Shown here in pieces: positions 11,348 to 23,389 of a stretch of DNA of 64,000 nucleotides. The stretch comes from Symbiodinium natans (taxonomy: Eukaryota > Sar > Dinophyceae > Suessiales > Symbiodiniaceae). The notes under the pieces are model-generated. The model was not told where the DNA came from. It searched no databases and saw only the letters and a list, made by a program, of their open reading frames with translations. Made by a program: the position numbers and the translations under genes. Where the stretch lies: positions 36,001 through 100,000 of the forward strand of contig CAJNDS010000072.1 in assembly GCA_905221605.1 (NCBI GenBank). Direction: 5' to 3'. Numbering within the stretch: the first letter of the stretch is position 1; each line of letters starts with the position of its first letter.

Positions 11348-11759
11348 TTTAGGGTCGGGGGTTTGGGGTTTACGTGAAAATGTGAAATCATGCGAGGTCC
11401 TACCTAGGAGCTGCACCGCAAACCACCCGGCGCCATCGCACACAAGAGCAAAACTAAAGGGAGCGAACCATCCGCGGACAAGAAGCCCCAAACAATGAAA
11501 CCGCCGAACGAATCTCCGCAACGTGTTGAGGGTTTGGGGTTTAGGGTTTCATGCCCTGCCTGTTCACCAGCGCCGCCCTCTGCTTCGCCGACATCACTCA
11601 TGCCTGCCGGGTCCCAACCTCAAAGCATAAACCCTGACCCCCGTTTCGAGGGTGATTCCAGAGGCTTGGCAACGCAGTCTTAAGGCTTAAGGCCTTCATC
11701 CTTGGTGCCTTTAGGAGGAAGGCGTCCAGTCAGAGTTCTTTGTAGACAGTGTGGAGGTT

Positions 11760-11901
11760 TCACAAAGGGAGGCCAGTGTGCTTTTGAGCAAGGCGCGCCT
11801 GCCCAGCAGCCTTTTTCTCCATCCTGGCTTCTTCAGCCTTGCTGTGTTTGCGTTGACCATGAGAGATCCTGGCTCCCAGGATCTGAGCTTCATCACGAAT
11901 C
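11760..11901 (-). CDS. Probable terminal exon of a minus-strand gene
   Basis: After the acceptor CTGCCAG (followed by G) a frame of 46 residues runs to a stop at 11760-11762. It is highly charged and helix-like (GQRKHSKAEEARMEKKAAGQ). The surrounding 11.70-12.13 kb is free of telomere-like repeat and may include the preceding exon. Family unknown. Confidence 0.5.
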
Positions 11902-12149
11902 CTGGCAGGTGGACGGTGGAGTGCCAGAGTAGCTTTGGCCCAACGCCCTTTGGCAACCACCTGTGTTTTGCTGGCACTCTCTTTGAGAGCAACTCAGAAA
12001 GGTCCCAGTGTGCCGTTCTTGGAAGCACTGTTGAACCCCGTCCCATCGCGAAGCCCATTTCATTAGAATCTGTCGTCCATGTGGATACACAACTCCCCAT
12101 GAGCCCTTCAAGTAAGGTTTGGGTACGAACCCTAAAACCCTGAACCCCT

Positions 12150-12890
12150 AACCCTAAACCCCCAACCAAACCCTAAACCCAAGAAATAACTTGGTTGCCC
12201 AGTAACCATAGCATAATGAGGGTACCCTTTATGGGGTTGGTTACGTCATAAGGAAACCTTGAACCATAAAAAGGGCAAAAGGGTACCACAGCCCATGCGC
12301 AGGAAACGCCCGCGCCCAAAATAGAACCAAAAAGCATTCTGAAAGCGCCTGGAAAGGTCTAAACCCCGAAGTAACCCAGGAATACCCGAACCCAAAACCC
12401 TAAACCCGTTTGGTTTAAAGGGCTTACAAGGGAACCTCAACCAAGAAATGGGAATGAGGCCCTACTCTGGGTCCTCATGGTTCTTCCACGTTTGGGTCTG
12501 TCTGGGGTTATAGGGGTTTGGGTTTCGGGTTTTGGGTTTCTGGGCTCTGGGGCTTCTTGGGGGGGAATTGAGGCTTCAGGATTTAAGGCTCAATAGTTTG
12601 GGGACTTAGTGCTTAAGGCTTCGGGGGCCCATACTACGGTGCAGATACGAACCCAAACGACGAAGTAAAGCAGCTGTGGCGTAAAGTCAAACGCTCACTT
12701 CCCTGAAGTATGGTCCCTTTTCGGGGCGCCCCTAAATATTTGGGGTCGCCTCAGAATAGTGACCCCCAAAAGGCAAAATGGTTTTTGGTGATCGGCTGCT
12801 TCATTTCGGGTTGCCTGGGTTCCCAGAGCCCTAAACCTTAAGTCACCCTAAACCCTAAACCCTAAACCCAAAACCCCTAAACCCTAAACC
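12150..12890. other. Spacer or intron sequence
   Basis: Short telomere-like blocks alternate with unique AT-richer segments; 12640-12790 contains ATATTTGGGG-type sequence like other decayed MITEs here. No frame was convincing. Confidence 0.4.
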
Positions 12891-12896
12891 CTAAAC

Positions 12897-12961
12897 CGGC
12901 CTTAAGCCCGAAAGCTTTGCCTCCCAGGGCACAGAGGGTGCCAAGGCCATAGGCTTGGGAG
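12897..12961 (-). CDS. Exon-like island with repeat-type donor
   Basis: Minus strand: GAATGCAG, 65 bases, then GTTTAGGG. An open frame reads SQAYGLGTLCALGGKAFGLK. Short, so only moderately supported. Confidence 0.42.
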
Positions 12962-13024
12962 CTGCATTCGGTTGAGGCTTAGGGCTGTAGAGCGTTAGAA
13001 TGCTGGGCTAAGGGCTCTTCACTT

Positions 13025-13125
13025 CTATTTGCTTAAGGATCCCCCTCAAAAAAAAAGATAATTCCTCCTATAGTGCCCTTATAAGGAATAATATTTCGTG
13101 TTTTGGGGGATTCTTAAGCAAATAG
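13025..13125. mobile_element. MITE-like element with CTATTTGCTTAAGGAT ends
   Basis: CTATTTGCTTAAGGATCCCCC on the left matches the reverse complement of GGGGGATTCTTAAGCAAATAG on the right apart from one position. The AT-rich interior holds TTATAAGGAATAATA. No coding capacity. Confidence 0.85.
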
Positions 13126-13387
13126 CGGTTAAGGGTAGGGCAGTCGGGCACTATAGGGTGTAGGGTTCAGGGCCGACTTGCCCCTTCTCTTGCATCTGGC
13201 TTGTGAGCCCAAGCCGGCAGCGCATAGAAGATGCGTCTCTCGGGTTTTAGGGTTTAGGGTTTGGGATTTGGGGTTTAGGGTTTAGGGCTTAGGGCTTAGG
13301 GCTTAGGGCTTAGGGCTTAGGGCTCTTCGGCTTGGGGCTGTGGGTTGAAGGTTTCGGGTTCAGGGCTCAGGGTTTCATCTCAGAGTC

Positions 13388-13509
13388 GTTACATGGTTCC
13401 GAATATGGGCCCTGAATTGGGGAGCCCTTCAATACGTCCTATACACCAAGGGCACATACTTCACAACCCTCAAAAGAACATTAGGGACCATATTCATGGA
13501 CCATGTAAC
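13388..13509. mobile_element. MITE-like element with GTTACATGGTTC ends
   Basis: GTTACATGGTTCCGAATATGG at the left end pairs with CCATATTCATGGACCATGTAAC at the right end. Related fragments (CATGTAAC, ATACTTCGG) recur near 36190, 44330-44460 and 45120. Confidence 0.8.
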
Positions 13510-13829
13510 TGCCCTCAGATTTAAGCCGGTCAATCATGGGATTGACTCGTACCCCTAAGGATGTCATACCCGTAAGAGGTCCCCTTAATATGCTCCTAAT
13601 ATGGCCCTTGTATTCCCTTAGAGGTAAAAAGGGTCCCCAAACCCAAGGGCGCAACCTTAGAGCCCCACACCCCGCCTATTTAGGCGCATGGCACCGTCCA
13701 GCCCCCACCCGAGCGTTAAATCTATCTTAAGATCCCAGTCCCAATACTAGGACAATCCATACGCCTAGCTAGGCAAGGGGGGTCTTGTAGAATTTGGTTC
13801 AAGGTTTAGGGTTTAGGGTAAAGCGTTTG

Positions 13830-15270
13830 CTTTAGCTTCTTGGAGCCTCCATTCATGTTATACTTGCAACGTGAATATAAAATATAACTGCTTATGGACT
13901 ATACTTTCATTATAATAATATTTTGTTGGGAACAGCAAGTGAAATCATACTCTGCTTCAATCTCCTGAGTGTTTGTTTTCCTCCAGTTCTTTGCGTGTTT
14001 AGGTTTTTCGTCTAAATACTTAGTATCGCTACTGCCTCCTGAATTCCAGACAATTCAATGTGCTCAATCATGTTTGATTACTGTTAACTGTTCCTGATCT
14101 TCTTCAACTTTGTCAGCAGAATCTTAATCAGCCAAAGTATTGGAATACACCAGTTCAACTTTCGCCACTCGGCAATTTTCAGGAAGTAATCTATTTCGCT
14201 TCTCTTCAGGTTGTATTTGTTTGACAATGTATTTGGTTTGTGTTTTTGTATGTGTTCAAGTTTGTGAATCCATTGTCCCTGCTAGACTATATAGGTGTTA
14301 TTTCTTTAAAGTTATTTCCTCAAAAGCAGGATACTCTTAAGGTTTTCACATCTGATTCACTATATGCATCAAAAATCAACGAATATCTTACATATTTTTA
14401 TTATTGTGATTTTTACATCTCTTCATAATGTGAGATTATGCAGAGGTGCTTGCGTTCCCTTGAGATCGAACAAAACTAATTACGAATTGGTATCATTTCC
14501 GCACTCTTATTGTGTGCTTATGAATCTGTTCCTCACACAAGAGCCATGGGACCTGATTTTTCTAGATGTCGCGAATGTTCGCGGTCTCTGACGAGCGTCT
14601 GGGCAGGGTCGTTATACGACTGTCAAATTACTGTAGAAACCCGTACTTACATAACCGCCATCCTTTTTGAATTGTTATTCAACATAGTGGCATCTTTGTC
14701 TGTCCTTTCAACATCCTCCTCCACTTTCCTAACCTCTCTTCTGGGGCAGGCTTCTTGATCCGCACCCAGTAGACACCGTATCAACACCTTCGCTATCTCG
14801 TGAGTTAGTTCTAAATGTGTCGTTTCCATGGGGCGTTTCCTCTCCCGATCTTCCAAGAAGTCCTGTCTTCAATGACTGTTTTACCTTGGTTGTTTTTATC
14901 TTAGTTTCTTTGCGACAAGCTTCTTTCTACATTTGCAAGGTCAACAGTTTAAATGATCTGTGTTTAAGTGGAAGCCACCTTCGTTTGAATCCTTCTGTTT
15001 CTCACTCACTAGCCTCTCTTGGATTTGGGACTTCTCATCCTTGCGGCTTTGGGCCTCAACCCCTCAGGCCCTTAATCTCCCTGCAACATGAACTCCAAAA
15101 CCTTCCATTAAGGGGTAAAAGGAGGAACCCCGAGAATGGACCCTTAATCTTATTCCCCTATCTAACCCCCATATACACCTTATAGAGTCCTTATGTTCCT
15201 AAGGAGCCCCTAAATAACCCCAAAATAAAACCTAAGGTCCCTTACAAGGGTCCCTCCTTTAGTCCCTTGA
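13830..15270. other. 1.4-kb AT-rich unique block without telomere-like repeat
   Basis: Composition drops to roughly 40 percent GC and the heptamer is absent. Frames on + reach 122 codons (14817-15185) but are leucine/serine-rich, ATG-poor and carry no recognised motif. The last 150 bases resemble the TTCCCCTATATAACCCC segments seen near 19600. It may be an insertion or an old element. Confidence 0.5.
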
Positions 15271-15952
15271 TTCCAGCTCCCAGGGTTTAGGGTTTCGGGG
15301 TCCAGGGCTTAAATCTACGCTTCTGGCCCGGCCGCACATCTCGCACCCAAGAGCCCCGAAGTCCCAAACTCTAAACCCTAAACCCTAAACCCTAAACCTA
15401 TAGAGCCCGCAACCGTAGAATCCTAACACCCTGCACCCTGGAGCCCTACAGCCCAAAAGCTTTCAAGGATCCTAAACCCCACACCCTGAACCCTAAACAC
15501 TGAACCCTAAACCCTAAACCCTACACCCTAAACCTTAAACCCTAAACCCTACACCCTAAACCCTAAACCCTAAACCCTAAATCCTAGACCCTAAACCCTG
15601 AACCCTAAACCCCAACCCCTAAACGCTAAACCCCTAAACCCTGGAAAGCTGTGGCCTTGAAAGCCTTCTGGCCCCTACATCCAAAACCCGAAAGCTGGCT
15701 GTAGGGTTTAGGGTTTAGGGTTTAGGGTTTAGGGTTTAGGGTTAGGGGTTCAGGGTTTAGGGTTTAGGGTTTAGGGTTTAGGGCTTAGGGCTTAGGGCTT
15801 AGGGTTTCGGGTCTGCTATCCTAAGGATGTGCGACTAAGATTCCTCCCCGGCACCCCGAAGCTCACAAAAGGATCCAGGATCAGCAACCCTAAACCCTAA
15901 ACCCTAAACCCTAAACCCGAAACCCTAAATCCCTAAACCCTAAACCCTAAAC

Positions 15953-16051
15953 CCTCTTTTGCGCCCCTGCCTCTTCCACACACCGGCTCGTCATCGGAGC
16001 GGCAGATTCAGGGGTGCAGGGGGGGTTCCCCGAGACCCTGGCCCTAACAGC
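15953..16051 (-). CDS. Exon-like island, 33 codons
   Basis: Minus strand: TTTGCTTAG, then G, 99 bases open in phase 0, then GTTTAGGG. Reads SAAPMTSRCVEEAGAQKR at its end. Acceptor and donor match the pattern of the confirmed exons; product unknown. Confidence 0.5.
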
Positions 16052-16076
16052 CTAAGCAAAGAAACTATTTTGAAGG

Positions 16077-17120
16077 TTTGGGTTTAGGGTTTAGGGTTTA
16101 GGGTTTAGGGTTTAGGGTTTAGGGTTTAGGGTTTAGGGTTTAGGGTTTAGGGTTTAGGGTTTAGGGCTTAGGGTTTAGGGTTTAGGGTTTAGGGTTTAGG
16201 GATTTAGGGATTTAGGGATTTAGGGATTTAGGGATTGAGGGATTGAGGGACTTAGGGGTTTAGCCGCTTAGGGCTCAAGGCAGGCTTTCCGGCTCAGGGG
16301 CTGTGGGTGCTCTAAGTGCTTCGGGACTTGAAATCACGAAGCTACCCACTGACCAAAAACCTAAACCCGAAACCCCTCAACCCTAAACCCTAACCCTAAA
16401 CCTTAAACCCCTCAACCCTACACCCTAAACCCGAAACCCTAAACCCTAAACCCCTCAACCCTAAACCCTAGTCCTAAACCCTAAACCCTAAACCCGAAAC
16501 CGCAGTCCCAAAGCACTGAAAGCACCCGAAGGCCTCCGCAGTCAAGCCTGCCCTAGTCTCCGAAGCCATACGGTAGCTCTTGGCCGGAGGCAGGCTAACC
16601 CTTAACAACTGTAGTCCTAAATCCGTAAACTTCTAGACTCCTCATCTCCAAACTCCAAACCCTAACCCGAAACCCTAAACCCACCCAAAACCCGAAACCA
16701 CTAAACCGCTAAACCCTAAACCCTAAACCCTAAACCCTCTGAACCCTAAACCCTAAACCCTCTGAACCCTAAACCGCTGAACCCTAAACCCTAAACGCTA
16801 AAGCCGAACAACAAGCTTTTGGAGTGCACGCTCCTCAGAGTTGGCTACGGGAGCGGCGGCTCCTGATCGGTTTAGGGCTTAGGGCTTAGGGTTTAGGGTT
16901 TAGGGTTTAGGGCTTAGGGCTTAGGGCTTAGGGCTTCGGGCTTAGGGCTTCGGGCTTAGGGCTTAGAGCTTAGAGCTTAGGGTTTAGGGTTTGGGGTTTG
17001 GGGTTTGGGGTTTAGGGCTTAGGGCTTAGGGCTTAGGGCTTAAGGTTTAGAGCTTAGGGTTTGGGGTTTGGGGTTTGGGGTTTGGGGTTTGGGGTTTAGG
17101 GTTTAGGGTGTAGGGTTGGC
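16077..17120. repeat. Dense run of telomere-like blocks with GGGATTTA and GGGCTTA variants
   Basis: Perfect TTTAGGG at 16077-16196 passes into GGGATTTA units (16197-16250). C-strand blocks at 16375-16495 and 16660-16800 and G-strand variants GGGCTTA and GGGTTTG at 16868-17112 follow. An island at 16800-16870 could be an exon on either strand. Confidence 0.8.
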
Positions 17121-18176
17121 TTTGAAGAAACATGAAGCCCCAAGCCCCTGAAAGCCCCGAACAACTCTTCAAAACTGCAAAAGCCCCTCAATCCCCCCTT
17201 TGAGACACTTATCAAAGAGTCCCAGGGCACTGCAACCTACGTGCTTGAGCTCTCAGAAACCCGAAACCCTGAAGCCTAAACACTAAAACCCTAAACCCTA
17301 AACCCAACTCTCCCCCAAGCCCTGGCCCTGAACTGACATGCAAGCATCCCGAAGTCCTAATCAACTCTGACACCTTAAGCCCCAAAAAAAGCCGTTAAGG
17401 TTGTTTAGGGTTTAGGGTTCAGGGTTTAAGGCCTTATGGTTCTTAGGGCTTACGGCTTACCATGTCGTTGGGGACTGGGCCAGCGCTACAGTAGCCTGTC
17501 CTGCTCGAATCGAAGGCATCTGCCTGGCAACATATGAGATTTTACTAACATTAAACCCTAAACCCTAAACCCTAAACGTTCCCAGCGTGCGTAATGCCGC
17601 GCCTGTTGAATCCGCCTGTCTTGGAAAATAATCAATGCGTTAAGCTCTCAACCCTTGCACCCTTGAACCCCCGGATCCGAACCCATGGGCTTGGTTGAAG
17701 ATTCCGGGTGGAGAGAGGTTTAGGGTTCAGGGTTCAGGGTTTAGGGTTTAGGGTTTCGGGTTTAGGGTTTAGGGTCTAGCGGTTCGAGGGTTTTAGGTTT
17801 AAGGTTTAGGGTTCTAGGATTTAAGGTTTTAGGCCTCCACCCCGGTGGGACATTGTGTTGAGCTTCTCAGGTTTGGGTTTGAGGGGCCTGGAGGTGCAAA
17901 ACCAAGGTTTAGGGTTTAGGGTTTAGGGTTTAGGGTTTTGGGTTTAGGGTTTAGGGTTTAGGGCTTAGGGTTTAGGGTTCAGGGTTTAGGGACCTATACC
18001 CTGCGGAAGCACTCTTGTTCGGGTTCCAGCCTGTTCGTTCGAGGTCTACCCGAGAAAGGTAGGTTGTAGGGGGGTCCGGGTAGAGGGTCCCGAGGTAACC
18101 CTCGAATCTCAAGCCTAAACCCTAAACCCTAAACCCTAAACCCTAAACCCTAAACCCTAAACCCTAAACCCTAAAC

Positions 18177-18244
18177 CCGGGAAGCCTCGAGCATGGCCTG
18201 GCCCTCAGGATTAGCATGCGTGGCAAGGCTCCCTTCGCCAGCCA
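18177..18244 (-). CDS. Exon-like island
   Basis: Minus strand: CCCCCAAG, 68 bases, GTTTAGGG. The frame WLAKGALPRMLILRARPCSR is open to the donor. Unknown product. Confidence 0.42.
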
Positions 18245-18347
18245 CTTGGGGGCTCGGGGTTTTCTTCAGGGATTTTAAAGCTTTTAGAGGGCTTTTCGGG
18301 CTTTTAGGGCTTTTAGGGCTTTTAGGGGTCTTCAGGGTTCTAAACCC

Positions 18348-18540
18348 AGCACCTCTAAACCTCTAAACCTCTAAACCTCTAAACCTCTAAACCTCTAAAC
18401 CTCTAAACCTCTAAACCTCTAAACCTCTAAACCCTCTAAACCTCCGAACCTCCGAAGACTAAGTCCTAAACCCTAAACCCCTAAACCCCTAAACCCCTAA
18501 ACCCCTAAACCCCTAAACCCCTAAACCCCTAAACCCCCAA
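18348..18540. repeat. Adjacent homogeneous arrays of CCTCTAAA-type and CCCCTAAA units
   Basis: About ten ACCTCTAA heptamers are followed, after a short transition, by about eight CCCCTAAA octamers. Each variant is internally uniform, which points to local tandem amplification. Confidence 0.85.
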
Positions 18541-18615
18541 AAGGCCAGGCGCCGGCCTCGTGCTGCATGGCCACCAGCGCTGGTAGCAGCCAGGCGCAGG
18601 CCTTGAGCTCCTCCG
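18535..18615 (-). CDS. Exon, unknown protein
   Basis: Minus strand: acceptor CCTGTCCCTACAG, 81 bases, donor GTTTAGGGG inside the octamer array. The frame reads LKACAWLLPALVAMQHEAGA; the opposite strand gives only low-complexity or broken frames. One of the clearer cases where a telomere-like array starts an intron. Confidence 0.62.
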
Positions 18616-18721
18616 CTGTAGGGACAGGTTGGGCTGTTCGTTTCGGGTTGTTTAGGGTTTAGGGTTTAGGGTTTAGGGTTAAGGCTTAAGGTCCAGGGTT
18701 TAGGGTTTAGGGTTTAGGGTT

Positions 18722-18789
18722 TGGGGTGTGGGGTGTGGGGTGTGGGGTGTGGGGTGTGGGGTGTGGGGTGTGGGGTGTGGGGTGTGGGG
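18722..18789. repeat. Homogeneous GGGGTGT heptamer array
   Basis: Nine to ten copies of GGGGTGT directly continue a TTTAGGG block, so a substituted unit was amplified in place. Confidence 0.85.
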
Positions 18790-18971
18790 TTTCGTTTTCC
18801 CTCAACCCTAAGCCTTCGTTGCATGAAGTGCGTTCGGGTCTTCACATTCAGATCAACCCTGTATCCCTCTCCCACCCGTCGCCCCGCTCCCGCGAACAGG
18901 GACCTCGGTGGCAGGGCCAAGAGAAACGTGAGCCAGGGGTGCCCTAAACAGTCAACCACAAGCCCTGGGAC

Positions 18972-19076
18972 TGGGGATGCTCCCCCTTCTACTCACCATC
19001 CTTTAATGGATCCTGAATAGGGATTATAGTAGAGGGGGGGGGGTAAGGACTGCAGCATAAGGGGGAATATCTCGGG
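18972..19076. mobile_element. MITE-like element, GGGATGTTCCCCCTTA family (degenerate copy)
   Basis: GGGGATGCTCCCCCTTCTACT on the left and GCATAAGGGGGAATATCTC on the right form imperfect inverted ends; the interior GGGATTATAGTAG is shared with the copies at 52.65, 52.86 and 60.26 kb. Confidence 0.65.
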
Positions 19077-19239
19077 ACCCTAAACCAGGAAAACATACCT
19101 GACCAGGTTTTCAGATCGTGCAACAGCCAGAATGGGGGGGGAGAGAAGAGCTCGGGGCTAAGGGTTTAAGATCCGGCTGTCGAGGTCAACCTCACACCCT
19201 AAACCCTAAACCCTAAACCCTAAACCCTAAACCCCAAAC

Positions 19240-19294
19240 CCATCAAGCTCCACGAGTTTGGTGTGGAGGCCGCGGAAGACATTGTTTGCCCATT
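19240..19294 (-). CDS. Exon-like island
   Basis: Minus strand: GACATGACCAG, 55 bases, GTTTGGGG. Frame WANNVFRGLHTKLVELDG. The + strand also has an open, protein-like frame (LHEFGVEAAEDIVCPFW), so strand is uncertain. Confidence 0.4.
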
Positions 19295-19299
19295 CTGGT

Positions 19300-22200
19300 C
19301 ATGTCTCTATATACATTGTGGTCCCTTTTGGGAGGATCCCCAAAAGGGGCCAGATTTAGAGAACTGAAAGATTAGGGCTTAGGGGTTTCGGGTTGGAGGT
19401 GGGAGGCTTGGGGCTTAGGTATGATGAGATCTTGAGTGCTTGATCGCTTCGAGCCGCCTCCCAACCTATGCCTGATGGGTTTAACATGCATTCGCCAAGC
19501 ATGATCGTACACGGGTGGAACGAAACCCGAAACCCTACAAGAGCTCGAAGAAGCCTTACTGAAGGGATAGAAGGACCCGTGGAAGGGACACCCTTCATGT
19601 TCTTCCCCTATATAACCCCTATATATAGCCTGGATCTAAACCCTAAACCCTAAACCGTAAACTCTGAACCCTATACCTAGAGCTTGCATCGGGGCGTTCA
19701 CCGCCCGAACCCTAGACTCTTAAACCTCGAATCCCCCCATCCCGAGGCCCCCAACCTAACTTTTAGGGTTTAGGGTTCAGGGTTTAGGGTTTAGGGTTTG
19801 GGGTTTAGGGTTTAGGGTGTAGGGCTTAGGGTTTAGGATTTAGGGTTTAGGGTTTAGGGTTCAGGGTTTCGCCCCTCCACCGCTGTCCTGCAGGCCCGCG
19901 CGCTCCTGCCCAAGGGCTTAGGGTTTAGGGTAGGGTTTAGGGTTTAAAGTTTAGGTTTTAGGGTTTAGGGTTTAGGGTTTAGGGTTTAGGGTCCCTGGCG
20001 GAGGGAACACTCCCCCCCCCCCTCCTCTCCTGACACCGGGGAGGAGAGGGGGGGGGGGTGGGGGGCCGGCTTCATGGAGGACCGCGCCATCTGCACGATG
20101 TGAACACATCTCAGCCCCCACCCCCCTGCACCCCCCCCCACCCCCACCCCCCCGCCCCCCCTTCCCCCCCCCCACCCCCCACACTCCCCCGGTTTTGGGT
20201 TTAATTCAGGGTTTGGAGCTTACAGTTTAGGTTAGGGACCACAGCACAGATTTCGCTGGACACAGCAGGAAACTACAATTCAACCCGGCACCCCCGACAC
20301 ACGTCCCCGCACAATTTTTTCATGGAGTATGGCTCCGAAGGGCCTATGTTGCAACCTTACGCCAACCACTCCAACAGTTCGAAGCCAACACGGCCTCAAA
20401 CCCCCGAACCCTGGTTTGAGGGTTGAGAGGTTTCGGGCCTCTTGGGTCGGCGGCCTGAGCCGGAGGCTCCTAAATTCAGGGTTTAGGGTTTAGGGCTTTG
20501 TTCGGGTCTCGGGCTTAGGAAACCCAAACCCTAGGCCCCAGACCCTACTTTTGCCAATCCGGAGTCGAGGCCCCTAATGCCGATCCCGACCCACACTTGA
20601 CGCTATAGGCCTTACAGGGCTTGGGGCTTTAAGGTTTACGGTTTAGGGTTTAGGGTTTAGGGTTTAGGGTTTGGGGTTTGGGGTTTGGGGTTTGGGGTTA
20701 GGGTTTTGGGTTGTGTTTTGTGTCTCAGAAACTGGAACCTTAAACCTCAAAACGGCAAAACCCCTAAAACCCGAAACCTTGGACTGAGTTGTGCATGAAG
20801 CCCTATGAAAACTATCTATGGATAGGGTTCCCGTATGCGGAAAGAAGGAAACTTAAAAACTCTCCCAAAGCACAAGCCAGTAACCATAAGCCCGGTAACT
20901 CTAAACCCTAAACCCTAAACCCTGAACCCTAAACCCTAAGCCCTGAATCCTAAACCCTAAACCCTAAACCCTAAAGACCGTCAAGCCGGAAACAATCATA
21001 ACTGGGCCCCGGCCCGGCAACCTCAACGCGACGCGGACAGACCCCAAGTTTCAAGAGGCCTCCCTTACTAAACCCCGAAACTCCCAAATCCCTGCACCCT
21101 GAATCCTAAATCCGTAAACCCTGACCTCCTCAACCCCTACGTCCTAAACCCTGTACTCCTAAACCCTAGCCCAAAACCCTCGCCCAAAACCCTAGCCCTA
21201 AACCCTAGCCCTAAACCCTAAACCGAGCTCGACCTCAAGAGGCGCAGTGAGCTTCATCGTGAGATGAAGCCTGGGCTCAGGTACTTGCTAAGCCACATTG
21301 CCATTCGGGTTAGGGTTTAGGGTTTAGGGTTTGGGGTTTAGGGTTTAGGGTTTAGGGTGTCGGGTTTAGGGTTTAGGGTTTAAGGTGTAAGGGTTTAGGG
21401 TTTAGGGTTCAGGGTTGAGGGTTTAGGGCGTAGGGTTAGGTTTTAGGGTTGAGGGCTTAGGGCCTAGGACTTAGGGCTTCTTGTCATTTCTGATTATGAA
21501 ATAGTGCACGGCCCATTCATACTGTTTTTTGCCATGCAGTATTAGGATATTGTGTATACGCATGCCACTTTTTCAATATGGAGTTTCGGGTACGCATCAA
21601 AAGCCCAATTTGCTGTTCATATCTTTCAATTGGGCAAATTGCATGGTCGTTTAGTGGTTATAAAAAATTATCGTGGCTCCACGACAGAAACGGTACAGGC
21701 CGCACGAAGCCTACTAATGGTTGGGCGCTCTTCATGCGCTGACTTCGTTCCCTGCGCAGAATCATGCGCTAAATGAGTCTTTTGCTCGTTCATTACATGT
21801 TTAGGGTTTTGCGCTTCGTGTTTCGGGAGCTTCGAGGCGCTCTACTTTGACAATCGGGAACCTACAAGGCAACAAGGGAAGAGTGAGGGAAGCATGGGAG
21901 CCTCACGAGCTGCACCCAAACCCTAAATCCTCCCACCCAGAAAACCCTAAACCCTAAACCCTAAACCCTAAACCCTCTCCGTGCGCCCCACGCTTCCTCA
22001 GGCGCCCGTCGCGCCTTCGCAGCATTGCAGGAGGTTAGAGCTTCGGGCTCAGGGTTAGGCGGACGTGTATGTTGTAGCTATAAAGGTTGCTTTTTGGGTC
22101 TCTTTTAAAGCACAGTATGTGTGTTGGCATACGCAGACAACTCTACATCTACATGTGCGAATGTGTATGGATGTATACATGCCGTACCCTAAATCCCCCA

Positions 22201-22480
22201 AAGGATCCCAAAAAAAAACAAAGCCCCACCAAACCCCAAACCCTACTACAACCCCGAAACCCCCAACCTTAAACCCTGAACCCTAGACCTCAACCCCCAA
22301 GAATCCCAAAGCCCCACCAAGACCCCACAAACCCTGAACCCTAAGCCCCAAACCCTAAACCTTCCGGGGCAGGAGTCTGCAGATTGGCGAACACCCACGC
22401 CAAACCCCTACCTCGAGCCTAACCCCTTATAAAGGCATCCTTTTCTGAAACCCTAAACCCGAAACCCGAAACACCAACGA
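19300..22480. other. Repeat-dense region with few supported exons
   Basis: Telomere-like blocks in both orientations alternate with unique spacers. 19990-20180 has long C and G runs. 21480-21790 is a unique AT-rich block. Islands at about 19680-19720, 20560-20620, 21225-21305 and 21980-22050 have open frames on both strands and could be exons; strand cannot be settled from sequence alone. Confidence 0.45.
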
Positions 22481-22482
22481 AC

Positions 22483-22570
22483 GGTTGAGGTTGCAGGGTT
22501 CTCGGCGTTGGGCCTCCCGGGCGCGGCGAATAGCGTTGTAGAGGGCCGCCCCCTCAAAGGGGAGGAGGAC
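22483..22570 (-). CDS. Exon, unknown protein
   Basis: Minus strand: acceptor GTCAGAG followed by G, 88 bases, donor GTTCGTTGG. Frame VLLPFEGAALYNAIRRAREA is strongly protein-like, while + frames hit stops. Belongs to a minus-strand gene that may continue from 23.3-24.3 kb. Confidence 0.6.
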
Positions 22571-22859
22571 CTCTGACGTTGACTGTTTGGGGGTTGGGGG
22601 GTTTGGGGTTTAGGGTTTAGGGTTTAGGGTTTAGGGTTTAGGGTTTAGGGTTTAGGGTCTCGGGCTAAACCCTGAACCCAAAAACCCCCAAAGCCCCAAG
22701 CCCTGAATCTTGGACCTAGGCCGGTTTGGGGTTTGGGGTTTAGGCGGAAGTTTCTCGGCTTCGCGGCGGCTGGTCCTAAAGGAAGGGGCGGAGGCGCGAA
22801 GCCCAATAATCCCTATATGAGCCGGAGATGTAACATCGGTACGGAGCAACCCTAAACCC

Positions 22860-23215
22860 TAAACCCTAAACCCTAAACCCTAAACCCTATACCCTCACCG
22901 AAGAAGACACTCAAGCAAGCCGACCCGAAAAACTTGGTGTCGGGGGGGGGGGGGGAGGGAAGGGACTGTACATAAATTCTTCAAGGCCACCCTTAGAGAA
23001 TGTGTGCTTCACACGAGGACTCCCTTCAAACATCCTTGAAGATGCCCTGATGCCCTTTTAGGAAGAGGACTTCCCATACCAAGCAGGGGCTCTGGCAAGG
23101 TGCGCTGTCATTGCGGCCCTGCATCCTTGACCCTGCTGCCCTAAGCTTCCTTTACGTCCCCCCTTAACCCCCTAAACCCAGAACTCCCCCTCCCAACCCC
23201 TAAACCCTAAAACCT
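22860..23215. other. Spacer or intron with G14 run
   Basis: A C-strand block is followed by unique sequence with a run of 14 G at about 22938-22951. No convincing frame. Confidence 0.4.
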
Positions 23216-23282
23216 AAACCCTAAACCCTAAACCCGAAACCCTGAACCCTGAACCCTAAACCCTGAACCCTAAACCCTAAAC

Positions 23283-23389
23283 CCCAAGCTCTTGGCCCCT
23301 GCCTCCCTTCCTGCGGCCGTAGCTTTGCGGCCGCCCGTCTCGCCAAGGAGCATTAGCAAAAGGCCTGGCGGCAGCTCGGAGGTCTCAGC
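23283..23389 (-). CDS. Exon, unknown protein
   Basis: Minus strand: CTATATTAG followed by G, 107 bases, GTTTAGGG. Frame ELPPGLLLMLLGETGGRKAT is open throughout. An internal acceptor CCGCCAG would shorten the exon and change phase, so the 5' border is uncertain. Confidence 0.52.

Noticed and set aside
21225-21305. + strand exon (LKRRSELHREMKPGLRYLLS)
   Set aside because: Open on both strands with possible sites on both; without a neighbouring confirmed exon the strand cannot be decided.
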